The position numbers and the translations under genes are program-made. From JAGOBP01 sp046328575 (lineage in GTDB: Bacteria; Chloroflexota; Anaerolineae; Fen-1058), in NCBI GenBank assembly GCA_046328575.1, contig JAXLWI010000003.1, positions 1 to 64,000 on the forward strand: DNA of 64,000 nt, read 5' to 3'. Positions 51,706 through 61,450 of the stretch are shown here, one piece after another (position 1 is the first letter of the stretch; each line of letters begins with the position of its first letter). Below the pieces are notes generated by a model, which was given only the letters and a program-made list of their open reading frames with translations, did no database searches and was not told the DNA's origin.

Positions 51706-53425
51706 TAATTCTCAACGGCTTTCCAGTTTCGCGCGTGCAAGTCGCGCTTCAGGATTTTGCCAACGGGATCAGCGCGGCAGCGCCTCGACGATCAGCAGTT
51801 TCTTCGGCATCTTGTAAGACGCCATGTCTTTGGATTTCAAGAAGTCGCGCAGTTCGTCGATGGTGATCGACTGATCCTTTTTCTGGCGCGATCGGCGCGC
51901 AGATCCGTTCGTCGTCCAACCGCTGATCGGTGATGCCGACCACGGCGACCTCGGCCACTTTGGGATGCTCGACCAGCAGCGCTTCGATCTCCTCCGGCGC
52001 GATCTTCATGCCGCCGCGAATGATCAAATCTTTAGCCGCCCCACAAAGCGATACCGATTCAACTCGCCGCCTTCGCCCGCGATTTCGAATAGATCGCCGG
52101 TGTAGAAGTAACCGTCGACATCGAAGGACTTAGCGGTCAAGTCGGGCCGCGCGTAGTAGCCGGTAAATACCGTCGGGCCTTTGATGGATTAACTCGCCCG
52201 CGCATTCGGCTCGGTGATCGTCGCTTTCGTGATCGGGTCGACCAGCCTTGGTAGACATGCTCGCACCGCGCGATTGGTCCACGCGAAGGGCACGCCGTAA
52301 CGCGGAAAGTAGCGGGCGCGCTCGGCGGCATCGGGAATCTCATCGGGCGCGCTGATCAACGCAGTGCCTTCGTTGTTGCCAAAGAAATTCAACACGTTGA
52401 TGTGGTGCTGTTCCTTCCAACTGCGCGTCATCCATTCGGACAACGGCGCCGAACCAGACCCGATGTTTTTGATCGAACTCAGATCGGCGTTAGCGAGGAT
52501 GGCGGGATTGAGCAGCAGCATGTTCAACAGCACTGGCGGCACAACGGTGTAGTTGACGCGCTCGCATTTCTTTGATTTGGCCTAAAAACAAGCCCAAATT
52601 CAACGGGTGATGCATCACCAACTTGCCACCTGTCAACAGCCATGGTACCAGCATTCCGCCGATGGCGCTCATGTTCACCATCGGAAAGGGGTTGAGCAGT
52701 GTGTCGCCGCGCTCGATCTGCGCGCCGTCGGTGGTGGTGGCATACGCGATGCTGATCCAGTGATTGTGGCTGCGCGGTACGCCCTTCGGTTCGGCCTCAG
52801 TGCCTGATGTCCAGCAGATGGTAAAGACCTCATTAGCGGTGATCGGGTAGGCGGCCCGTTGTATCGCCAAGCCCGGATAATCGGCGGGCGCGGCGACCAG
52901 GTCCGTCCACGCGATCACATCCACTGGCAAGTCGTCGCCGAGCGCGATGATCGTTGAGGCTGGGCACTTCGGGTTGCAGATGCTGCACCATCTCGACGTA
53001 GCGTTGAAGCCGCCGAAGTGGTTCGTCGTAATGAAGGCTTTGGGCGCGACGTTCAACGTTTGGCGCAGTTCGTGCGTCCGATACTGCACGGGCAGTGGAC
53101 TGACGATCAGGCCGAGCCGTGCGGCAGCCAGATACACGATCGGCAGTTCGACGATGTTGGGCAATTGCACCATGATCACGTCGTCTTTGGTGAGGCCCAA
53201 CTTCAGCAGGCTGCTCGCCAGTCGATCGACTTGTTCCGCGAGTTCGGCATAGGTGAAGCGCTGCGGCTGGCCAACAGTCAATTCTGCGCGATTCGGCGGA
53301 TCAACTAGCGCGACAGAGTGCGGTGTAGCAGCCGCATTGCGGCGGAACAGATCATCCAGCGTGTCTGTTCCCCAATAACCAGCGGTGGTATACGCCTGAA
53401 TTTGTTCGGGGGCAACTAACAACAT
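51706..53425 (-). pseudogene. AMP-dependent acyl-CoA synthetase/ligase, frameshifted
   Basis: Start ATG at 53425 with GGGAGGAG upstream. The N-terminal half is mostly in one frame: 'FTYAELAEQVDRLASSLLKLGL', 'PLPVQYRTHELRQTL', and the ANL A3 loop 'CWTSGTEAEPKGVPRSHNHW'. Then the frame breaks repeatedly (near 52970, 52560, 52340-52240, 52190, 52030 and 51900); surviving pieces include 'NFFGNNEGT' (A5), 'IIRGGMKIAPEEIE' (A8), and a tail like 'VGKILKRDL' (A10). The enzyme would activate a carboxylic acid to its CoA thioester with ATP. Every core motif is present once the frame is corrected. It lies downstream of the DUF1295 gene on the same strand. Confidence 0.8.
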
Positions 53426-53551
53426 TGACTACTCCTCCCAGGGTAGATTGAGAAACTCAAAGGCTGAGTTTTCTGACAAACAGATTGCATGTTGCCGCGC
53501 AACGCTCAGGCGCCTCGCGTTGCACCGCTCCCGGAGGTCAACACGCAGCGA

Positions 53552-54345
53552 TTAGTTTTCAGCGCGTTGGCCCCGGCGCGGTGGCCAGGGAATGAACGCG
53601 CCTGTCGTGTCCATATAATTTTTGTAACCAGGCTTCTTGTCTTCGCTAAAGTTTTTTCCAGCAAACCTACGCCCGATACTTTTACCAGAAACAACGTCAT
53701 GATGATGGGACCGAAGATCGACCACCAGCCGCCCGCACTGCCGCGATTAGGTAGTAGCCCCACCATTGCGCACTATCGCCAAAGTAATTGGGATGACGCG
53801 CATGGTCGGCGAAACCGGTGTTGAGCAACTTGCCTTTGTTCGCTGGATTCGCTCTGAAGGCGCCTTGAGTTGCGCATCGCCGCATTGTTGAAATAGAACC
53901 CGATGATCCACGCCAGCACGCCGAAGCCATCCACCAACCCGATCGGACTGGCCCCGACTGCGCGATCAATAGCGGCGCGCCGGGATCACAAACATCAGCA
54001 CACCTTGCAGCAGAAAGACCTGAAAGAAACTCACCCACCAGTAGCGTTCCGGCCCGTACTGAGGCGAAACCCTGGTAGCGAAAGTCTTCCGGCTTGCCGC
54101 CAGGTTGCGTTGATGAATGTGAAGCTCCCAAACGCAAGCCCCAGATCGTGACCAGCGCGGCGATTAGTAGTTTGCGTGGCAGATGACCATCGGGCGTGAG
54201 CAGGAAATACACCCATACTTGCAGCACGAAGCCGGGTCCCCAGTACGTATCGACGATGCTGGCATTTGATGCGGACGCTGTAAATCCACAGCAGCGTCAT
54301 CATGAGCAGAATTGCGCCGAAACCGATTAAGTAATTTTGTAACAT
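53552..54345 (-). pseudogene. DUF1295 (steroid 5-alpha-reductase-like) membrane protein, frameshifted
   Basis: ATG at 54345 with GGAGAT upstream. Reassembled frames give the family hallmarks: 'LLMMTLLWIYSV', 'RKLLIAALVTIWGLRLGA', 'KPEDFRYQ', 'PANKGKLLNTGF...RHPNYFGDSAQWWGYYL', 'GPIIMTLFLVKVSGVGLLE', and the end 'PGYKNYMDTTGAFIPWPPRR'. The 'HPNYFGD' block is the likely NADPH site of the reductase family. At least six transmembrane helices. Substrate unknown, probably a lipid or isoprenoid. Seven or so frameshifts. Stop at 53552. Confidence 0.8.
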
Positions 54346-54361
54346 GAGTATCTCCGAGTGA

Positions 54362-54403
54362 AATGACCAAAGACCAATGAAAAATGACGACCGCTGAATG
54401 CTT
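54362..54403. repeat. Degenerate 7-nt tandem array (6 units)
   Basis: AATGACC, AAAGACC, AATGAAA, AATGACG, ACCGCTG, AATGCTT in phase. It fills the spacer between the thioesterase stop and the DUF1295 start, like the arrays at 188-222 and 1655-1682. Confidence 0.6.
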
Positions 54404-54793
54404 TAGACTAACTTTTGAAACTCTTCTGAAAAATGCATTACCCTGCTTATCGATGAGCATGAGTTTGACGCTGCCGGTGACCAAGCGTAGGCGCGTATCG
54501 GCGTTGATGATCTCGTAGCCGAACGTCAGCGCGCGGCTGCGCAGTGAGTCGATCCACGTGTGCGGACGGTGATCCGTTCGTTGTAGTGCGCGGGCGACAG
54601 GTAACGGCACGTTCACATCGGTGACGGCCAGCGATAAGCCGCTCCGCTCCACGGCGACGTAGTCGAGATGTTTCTGCCGCATAAATTCCGAGCGGCCTTC
54701 TTCCATCCACACCACGTAGTTACTGTGATGGACGATGCCCATCTGATCGGTCTCGGCGTAACGCACGTAAAAAGAACTTAACAACTTTGTCAT
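54403..54793 (-). pseudogene. YbgC/FadM-type acyl-CoA thioesterase (hotdog), frameshifted
   Basis: ATG at 54793. 'VRYAETDQMGIVHHSNYVVWMEEGRSEFM' is the classical 4HBT motif with the catalytic aspartate. Around 54560-54610 a stretch ('YLSPAHYNERITVRT') is in another frame and returns to the first frame for 'WIDSLRSRALTFGYEI', so two indels compensate. A T-run near 54433 then shifts again, and the corrected end is 'SEEFQKLV' with a stop at 54403. The enzyme hydrolyses acyl-CoA or acyl carrier thioesters. It starts 7 nt after the ABC exporter stop, so they were co-transcribed. Confidence 0.8.
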
Positions 54794-54800
54794 CAGTCAT

Positions 54801-56643
54801 TTAGCGATACCCTTCGGCTTGAATCGTAAACAGTTTAGCGTACATGCCGCCCTTCGCCAGCAAGTCGGCGTGCGTGCCGGGATCCAGATCGCGCCATCTT
54901 CCAGCACGATGATGCGATCGGCCATGCGGACGGTGCTAAACCGATGGCTGATCAAGATCGCAATCTTGTTATCGGTCAGTTCGCGAAAGCGCTGAAAACG
55001 GCATATTCGTTCAACGCGTCGAGCGCGGCCGTTGGTTCATCCAGCACCAGCACTTCAGCATCGCGCATGAAGGCGCGGGCTAGCGCCACCTTCTGCCACT
55101 CGCCGCCAGATAGATCGTTGCCGCGCTCGAACCACTTGCCCAGCATCGTGTCATAGCCTTGCGGCAGCGAGGTGATCGTCGGGTGAGCACCGAGCGCTGC
55201 GCCGAATCGACGATACGCGGCTCGTTCTCCAACTGATCGATCTGGCCGAAGCCGATGTTCTCTCTCTCGCCGGCAGGAAGTACTTCACAAAGTCTTGGAA
55301 TATCACCCCGATCCGCTTTTGCAGTTCCTTTTGATCGACTTCGCGCAGATCAACGCCGTCAATCAACACCTGGCCTTCGGTTGGATCGTACAGGCGCGTG
55401 AGCAGTTTAACGAGCGTGGTCTTGCCCGCGCCGTTGGCGCCCACCAACGCGATCTTTTTCGCCGGGTTTGATCGTGAGATTAACATCACGCAGAGCGTAG
55501 TCGCTGCGATCGGCGTAGCGGAACGAAAACGTTCTTGAATTCCGATGCCGCGCTCGATCGGGTGTGGGAGCGCGATCGGAGTGACTGAGATCGGCATCAG
55601 CGGTTTCCTAAATCGAGAAACGCAGGCGAGATTGCTCATGAACAGCGCGTTTTCGTACAGATCGCTCAAGCCGAAGAACAAACTTTGAAAGACGTTCTGG
55701 CTCTGGCGAAAGATCGACAGATACAGCGCGTCATATCGCCGAGCGTGATGCCGCCTTCGATGGTGCGGTAGACGATCCAGCCGTAGGCGAAGTAGTAACT
55801 GAGCGGCCAGCAAGCCCCAGCCAAATGAGGCAAACTGCGCTTGCGCCAGCGCTTGATCTTCGCGCATGAACTTCCAGAACAGATCGGCATAGCGTCCCAA
55901 CAGCGGCTCGCCCAAACCGAAGAGCTTGACTTCCTTCACGCTGGTATCGACGGTAAGCAAGTATTCCAGATAATTCATGCGCCGCGCTTCAGGCGCGCGC
56001 CACGACAGCAAGCGGAAGTTCAACTGCGCGTATTGCGACCGCGCGATGAAGGCCGGAATCGTCGCGCCGAAAGAAAGGGATGAGGGCGAGCAGCGCGTTG
56101 AAGCGGAAAAGCAGGGCCGCAAATGAGAGCAGCGTGATCGTGTTCTGAACGAAATAGAAGCCGTTGTTCATGATCTGCAGCGCGCGCCAATCGGCTTCGC
56201 GACGAGCGTTTTGCAGCTTGTCGTAGAACTCGGCGTTCTCAAAGTGCGAGAGATCGAGCCATTGTGCGCTTGCGGATCAGACGCGTGTTGAGCGTGAAGT
56301 TGAGGCGTGTGCAAGATGTGCTCGGTCAACGAACGTGCCTGACCGACACCTGCTGACGCGAGGATCAACACGAACTCGATCGCCAGATACGGCAACGTTG
56401 CGGTCAGGCCGGTTTGCGCGTCCACCTTCGCCCCGATCGAACTCACGACCGAATCGATGATCAACTCGTTTACCCATAGGCCTGCCCGGCCGGGATCAAC
56501 GCACCAACGATCGTCAACGCCGCCATCATCAACGTCGCGGGTTTATGCGCGTCCCACACCAACCGAAAGGCCGCCGGAATGTTCGCGGCGGCCTGTTTGA
56601 GATCTTGCCGATTCGGCAACTTGGATTCACTCGCCAAGGCCAC
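54801..56643 (-). pseudogene. ABC exporter (fused permease-ATPase), heavily frameshifted
   Basis: Begins at a GTG at 56643 ('ALASESKLPNRQDLKQAAANIPAAF') and ends 'KLFTIQAEGYR' at 54801. The permease part survives in pieces ('MNYLEYLLTVDTSVKEVKLFGLGEPLLGRYADLFWKF', 'IRTLGEM'-type helices). The nucleotide-binding domain shows Walker A 'VGANGAGKTTLVKLL' and 'YDPTEGQVLIDGVDLREVD', the Q-loop region 'VIFQDFVKY', and, in other frames, 'LSGGEWQK'-like and 'LVLDEPTAALD'-like sequence around 55020-55110. At least eight frameshifts. The intact protein would be a half-transporter exporting lipids or peptides. First gene of the minus-strand lipid-type cluster. Confidence 0.75.
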
Positions 56644-56753
56644 ACCTTTGATCGCAGATTCAAATTACCTCCGCGCCCGATGACCCACGACTTGTCCATA
56701 AGGTCTGCGCCTGAACCTGTGCGTGAGGCAACGCCTATGGAGGCTTTGCTATA

Positions 56754-57656
56754 ATGGGCTATCGAATTCCGATAGTGAAAAGGAAACAAACAAGCGCCAA
56801 TCCCTTGCGCAGGTGGTGGCTGGTGCTCATCGTGGCGCTCGTCGCGTGCTCGATTAATGGGACCTCGACCTCGATCGGAGCGGGCACGCGTCCCCCGAGC
56901 ACGTCGCCGTTACCGACGCCAACGATCGGTGTTAGCCCACTGAGCAGCCCGCAACCGATCCCAGTTTTCAGTTACCAGATCGTCAATACATATCCTCACG
57001 ATCGAGCAGCGTTTACCGAAGGTCTGGTATTGGACGGGCAGACGCTGTATGAAGGCACGGGCCTTAACGGCCAATCGGTCTTACGCCGTGTCGATTTGAC
57101 GACCGGCCAAGTCCTGCAAAATGTCGCCCTATCTTCGAAGTACTTTGGCGAAGGCATCGTCGTCTGGGGTGATCAAATTCTACAACTCACCTGGAAGTCG
57201 CACATTGGATTTGTCTACGACAAGGCGACTTTTCAACAGCTCAAGACGTTCAATTACGACACTGAAGGCTGGGGCTTTACGCACGACAGTCAACACTTGA
57301 TCATGAGCGATGGCACTGCCACACTGCACTTCCTCGATCCAGAGACGCTGACCGAAGTCGCGCAGCTGACAGTCATCGCGCAAGGTCAACCGGTGGTCAA
57401 CATCAACGAATTGGAATATGTGCAAGGCGAAATCTGGGCGAACATTTGGCAGACCAATCGCATTGCCCGCATCGCGCCGGATACCGGCCAGGTCGTCGGC
57501 TGGATCGATCTCACTGGTCTGCTCACACCCGCCGAGCAGGCCGCGGGCGTCGACGTATTGAACGGCATCGCTTACGATGCCGAGCACGATCGCGTATTTG
57601 TCACAGGCAAGTTCTGGCCCAAACTGTTCGAAATCAAAGTCATACCCAGTCCATAA
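56754..57656 (+). CDS. Glutaminyl-peptide cyclotransferase (glutamine cyclotransferase), lipoprotein
   Basis: 300 aa. Lipoprotein-type signal ('WWLVLIVALVACS', cysteine at residue 32), Pro/Ser/Thr linker to about 70, then the five-bladed propeller of the plant-type glutaminyl cyclase: 'YPHDRAAFTEGLVLDGQTLYEGTGLNGQS', 'VLQNVALSSKYFGEGI', 'LTWKSHIGFVYD', 'EGWGFTHDSQHLIMSDG', 'NELEYVQGEIWANIWQTNRIARI', 'NGIAYDAEHDRVFVTGKFWPKLFEI'. It turns N-terminal glutamine into pyroglutamate on secreted proteins. GGAGG lies 9 nt upstream of the ATG at 56754; a GTG at 56775 is an alternative because TATAAT (56750-56755) overlaps the ATG. Confidence 0.92.
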   Translation: MGYRIPIVKRKQTSANPLRRWWLVLIVALVACSINGTSTSIGAGTRPPSTSPLPTPTIGVSPLSSPQPIPVFSYQIVNTYPHDRAAFTEGLVLDGQTLYEGTGLNGQSVLRRVDLTTGQVLQNVALSSKYFGEGIVVWGDQILQLTWKSHIGFVYDKATFQQLKTFNYDTEGWGFTHDSQHLIMSDGTATLHFLDPETLTEVAQLTVIAQGQPVVNINELEYVQGEIWANIWQTNRIARIAPDTGQVVGWIDLTGLLTPAEQAAGVDVLNGIAYDAEHDRVFVTGKFWPKLFEIKVIPSP

Positions 57657-57690
57657 CACAACCGGTCGTTATGATAGAATCTGATCGATC

Positions 57691-60600
57691 ATGGCCACTT
57701 CGCTGCCAACGCCGATCACTCGTTTCGTGGGGCGTACCCGCGAACTGCACGAACTGCGCGACCTGTTACAGACCGAGCGGCTGATCACGCTCACCGGTCC
57801 CGGCGGCAGCGGCAAGACTCGCCTCGCCGTGCAACTTGCTTCGGTTGTTTCTATCACAGTTCACTGGATCGATCTCAGCGCGCTGACCGAGCCCGATCAA
57901 GTAGCCGAGTGGGTGCGACGCGCGCTGGGGCTAGGTGAACAACCCGATCGATCGGCCAGCGACCACGTGATCGATTTTCTGCGCGATCGATCGCTCTGGC
58001 TCATCCTCGATAACTGCGAACAAATCTCCACCGCACTAGCCCGCTTCGTTCACACCCTGCTCGATCGGTGTCCTAACCTCAACGTGCTGGTGACCAGTCA
58101 ACAGCCGTTGGGCCTGCCGTCTGAAAAAGTCTATGCGGTACTGCCGCTGTCCGTGATGGTGGGCGAGGGTCAATCGGACGCCGTTCAACTCTTCATCGAG
58201 CGTGCCCGCGAAGTTCTGCCCACGTTCGAAATTACCGCCGCTAACCTTGCGTTGATCGAGATGATCTGTCGCCGCCTCGACGGACTGCCGCTGGCCATCG
58301 AGTTGGCGGCTGCGCGCGTGAAGGTGCTCTCGCTCGCGCAGATCGCCGATCGGTTGGATGACGCCCTGAAGTTGTTGACGCGGGGCACTGCCGCGCAAGC
58401 CGCGCGGCATCAAACTTTGCGCGCCGTCATGGAGTGGAGTTATCGACTGCTGTCAGCGGCTGAGCAAACTTTGTTGCGGCGTTTAGCCGTTTTTGCAGGC
58501 TCGTTCACGCTGGACATGATCGAAGCCGTCGGCGCGGATAATGCAGTTGGCGTGCTTGATCTACTCACAGATCTGATCGACAAATCGTTAGTGGTGGTGG
58601 ATGCGCCCATTACCGATCCTGCGCGCTACCATTTACTAGAAACGATTCGGCAGTATGTGCGGGAACAACTCGATGCGGCGGGCGAAAGTACCGAGTTGTT
58701 CACGCGCTTGTGGCAGTGGGCGGTGACGCTGGCTGAACAGTCTGAACCGGAATTGATCGGGCCGCAGCAACGCAAGTGGCTGCAACGTTTGACGCTGGAC
58801 TATGCCAACTTGCGCGCGGCGCTGTCCTTTACGCAGCGCCAGAACTTGATCGAGCGCGGACTGCGGTTGGGCGCGGCGCTGGGCCGTTATTGGTGGGCGC
58901 GCGGCGAATTTACCGAAGGGCTGTACTGGTTGGAGATGTTTTTGGCTCGATCTGATAACGTGCCTGCCACGGCTGCTAGCCGCGCCAAAGCCTGTCAATA
59001 TGCGGCTGGTTATTTATATCGACAAGGTAAATTGGAGCGCGCCGCGCTGTTAGCCAAACAGAGTTTAGCCTTGCGGCGTCCGCTGGGCAGCGAACGTGAC
59101 ATGGCCGAATCGCTGAACTTGCTGGGCATGATCGCGTCAGATGCCAGTGAATTTGCCACAGCCGAAGCCTACTATCTGGAAGCGCTGCAGTTGCGACAAG
59201 CGGCGGGCGAGGTGCGCGGTACGGCGGTGGTGCTGGGCAATCTGGGTTACGTGCTGCGCTTGCAAGGCCAGTACGATCGGGCGCATGACTATTATCAACA
59301 AGCGCTGATCCACTATCGGCAGTGCGGCGATGTGCGCGGCATCGCCACTATCTTGAACAACCTCGGCAACATCCACACGACTCGCGGCGATTTGAACGGC
59401 GCACGTCCGTTGTATGAAGAGAGTCTGGCGCTATCACAGCAACTCGGCGATCAATGGGGGGCGGCGCGAGCCACATCGTCCATCGCCGCTTTAACGTTAA
59501 ACGTGGGCGAGTACGATCGAGCCCAGACGTTGTTGCAAGAGACGCTGGCCCTGGGTCGAGCCATTCACGATGAATTGATCGTTGCTTCAACGCTGACCAA
59601 TTTGGGACTGTTGGCTTATCTGCAAAACGATTATGGCCGCGCAGCCACTCACTACGAAGAGGCGCGGCTGCGCTGGCAAACCCTAAAACATGATTGGGGC
59701 GAAGGGCAGGTGCTGGTCGGGCTGGGGCGGCTGGCCTGCGATCAAGGTGACCTCGTGCGCGCTGCACACTGGTTGCGTGAGGGGTTACAACTTTATCAGC
59801 GCCTTCATCACCTCGAAGGTTTAGCCGATAGTTTTGAAGGACTCGCCGCGCTCGCGGCGCGACAATCCAACACTCCGCTCGCGGTGCAACGGTTAGCGCT
59901 GGCAGCGCGCTTGCGCACGCAGGCGCACGTCCCGGCGCTGCCGCCGCAGCAAGCGCAGATCGATCGATTGACGACGGCCGCGCGCGCCACGTTGGGTGAC
60001 GCCGCGTTCGATCGGGCGTGGGCGGTTGGAGCCACGCTCGAATTAGACATGGCCGTAGCCGAGGCGCTGAGCGATCAGCCGCCGTCAATCCAGATCAGCC
60101 CGGCTGAACCCGCGCTGCGCATCTTTGCTTTAGGCCCAACGCGCGTGTTGATTGGTGAGCGCGCGCTCACGTCAACGGATTGGACGTACACCAAAGCGAA
60201 GGAACTGCTCTTCTATTTCCTCGCCAATCCGCCTGCGACCAAAGCGCAAATTGGCTTGGATGTGTGGCCGGAAGCCTCGGCCGATCACCTGCGTAACATC
60301 TTTCATCGCGCATTACATCATCTGCGCAAGGCGCTCGGCCAACTCGATTGGATCGTCTTCGCCGACGACGCCTATTCATTCAATCGGACGTTGAATTACT
60401 GGTGCGATCTGCACGAGTTTGAAGTGCGGCTGGCGTCCAAGTCAACCGACCGCGCGGCGGAGATCAAACGGCTGGAAGCGGCCGTGCAATTGTGGCGCGG
60501 CGATTTCGCCGAAGATTTGGATGCCGCTGAATGGGTGATCTTCAAGCGCGAAGAACTCCGCAATCGCTACCTGCAAGCGTTGCTCGATCTCGGCGCGCTG

Positions 60601-60843
60601 CATTTTGGCACGGCACAGTACGATCGGGCGGCGGCAGTCTATCGGCGGTTGCTGGCGCTCGATACGTATTTTGAATTGGCGCATCGTGAGTTGATGCGCT
60701 GTCTCGTGCGGCAGGGCGAAGTCGGTCACGCGCTGCAGCACTATCAACATCTGCGCGAGATGCTGCGGCAGGAATTGCAGGCTGAGCCTTCGCCGGAGAC
60801 GGTGCGCCTGAATGAGCGGATCAAACGCGGCGAGTCAGTCTGA
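57691..60843 (+). CDS. STAND ATPase-TPR transcription regulator with a C-terminal SARP (BTAD) module
   Basis: 1050 aa. NB-ARC-like NTPase at about 5-330 with Walker A 'GPGGSGKTRLAVQ', Walker B 'LWLILDNCEQI', 'GLPLAIELAAARV' (GxP motif) and a winged helix. A TPR array covers about 420-720 (repeated 'ALQLRQAAGE', 'AHDYYQQALIHYRQCGD', 'ARPLYEESLALSQQLGD' units). The C-terminus (about 800-1050) is an OmpR-like winged helix ('FALGPTRVLIGERALT', 'TKAKELLFYFLAN', 'RNIFHRALHHLRKAL') plus a bacterial transcriptional activator TPR domain. In AfsR-type proteins the SARP module is N-terminal, so the order here is reversed. It probably activates genes on ligand binding to the TPR. The start is the ATG at 57691. 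Confidence 0.9.
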   Translation: MATSLPTPITRFVGRTRELHELRDLLQTERLITLTGPGGSGKTRLAVQLASVVSITVHWIDLSALTEPDQVAEWVRRALGLGEQPDRSASDHVIDFLRDRSLWLILDNCEQISTALARFVHTLLDRCPNLNVLVTSQQPLGLPSEKVYAVLPLSVMVGEGQSDAVQLFIERAREVLPTFEITAANLALIEMICRRLDGLPLAIELAAARVKVLSLAQIADRLDDALKLLTRGTAAQAARHQTLRAVMEWSYRLLSAAEQTLLRRLAVFAGSFTLDMIEAVGADNAVGVLDLLTDLIDKSLVVVDAPITDPARYHLLETIRQYVREQLDAAGESTELFTRLWQWAVTLAEQSEPELIGPQQRKWLQRLTLDYANLRAALSFTQRQNLIERGLRLGAALGRYWWARGEFTEGLYWLEMFLARSDNVPATAASRAKACQYAAGYLYRQGKLERAALLAKQSLALRRPLGSERDMAESLNLLGMIASDASEFATAEAYYLEALQLRQAAGEVRGTAVVLGNLGYVLRLQGQYDRAHDYYQQALIHYRQCGDVRGIATILNNLGNIHTTRGDLNGARPLYEESLALSQQLGDQWGAARATSSIAALTLNVGEYDRAQTLLQETLALGRAIHDELIVASTLTNLGLLAYLQNDYGRAATHYEEARLRWQTLKHDWGEGQVLVGLGRLACDQGDLVRAAHWLREGLQLYQRLHHLEGLADSFEGLAALAARQSNTPLAVQRLALAARLRTQAHVPALPPQQAQIDRLTTAARATLGDAAFDRAWAVGATLELDMAVAEALSDQPPSIQISPAEPALRIFALGPTRVLIGERALTSTDWTYTKAKELLFYFLANPPATKAQIGLDVWPEASADHLRNIFHRALHHLRKALGQLDWIVFADDAYSFNRTLNYWCDLHEFEVRLASKSTDRAAEIKRLEAAVQLWRGDFAEDLDAAEWVIFKREELRNRYLQALLDLGALHFGTAQYDRAAAVYRRLLALDTYFELAHRELMRCLVRQGEVGHALQHYQHLREMLRQELQAEPSPETVRLNERIKRGESV

Positions 60844-60881
60844 AGTGAAATAGTCCAGCAGCACACACTCAAGGGGGAGAC

Positions 60882-61274
60882 ATGTCCGATCAAATCATCA
60901 CCGTTCGACCTGAAGTTACGATCATGACCCGACAGCATCTGCCCAACTTCGTGGGTATTTCGGCGGCCACAGCGGGCGCGACCAGCATCTCGATGAACAT
61001 GGTGATCATTCCGCCGGGCGGTTCGGCTGAACCGCACTTGCATCGCAACTACGAAACCGCCATCTATCTGCTGCAAGGCCGTGTCGAAACGCGCTACGGG
61101 CCGGGGCTGAGCCAATCGGTGGTTAACGAGGCCGGGGATTTCATTTTCATTCCGGCGAATGTGCCGCATCAACCCATCAACCTCAGTGACACCGAGCCCG
61201 CGCGGGCGATCATCGCGCGCAACGATGCCAACGAGCAGGAACACGTGGAAGCCTATCATCCGCATGACGCTTGA
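60882..61274 (+). CDS. Cupin domain protein
   Basis: 130 aa, single cupin. Motif 1 'EPHLHRNYETAIYLLQG' has the metal ligands H, H and E; motif 2 is 'GDFIFIPANVPHQPINLSD' with the last histidine. The fold resembles small RmlC-like cupins acting as dioxygenases, isomerases or ligand sensors; the reaction is unknown. It follows the SARP gene by 38 bp with an AGGGGGAGA ribosome site 5-8 nt upstream, so it is probably co-transcribed. Confidence 0.88.
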   Translation: MSDQIITVRPEVTIMTRQHLPNFVGISAATAGATSISMNMVIIPPGGSAEPHLHRNYETAIYLLQGRVETRYGPGLSQSVVNEAGDFIFIPANVPHQPINLSDTEPARAIIARNDANEQEHVEAYHPHDA

Positions 61275-61297
61275 GCGCACTGGGAGGCTGGCTCTGT

Positions 61298-61353
61298 CCA
61301 ACATCCAACATCCAGCCTCCAACCTCCAATTTCCAACTTCCAATTTCTAACCT
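61298..61353. repeat. Degenerate 7-nt tandem array (8 units)
   Basis: CCAACAT, CCAACAT, CCAGCCT, CCAACCT, CCAATTT, CCAACTT, CCAATTT, CTAACCT in perfect phase. It occupies the spacer after the cupin stop. Downstream, 61361-61388 holds a weak stem (TAGCAC/GTGCTA). Confidence 0.8.
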
Positions 61354-61450
61354 GCCCTGTTAGCACTTCTAGAAGCACCGGGGTGCTATGCTGTACGACA
61401 ATTCGCCGCAGGCGGACTTGTTGCCGCAGCGGTGATCAGGGGAGGATACT

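Noticed and set aside
61361..61388. Terminator after the cupin gene
   Set aside because: The stem is only 6 bp with a long loop and lacks a T-tract.
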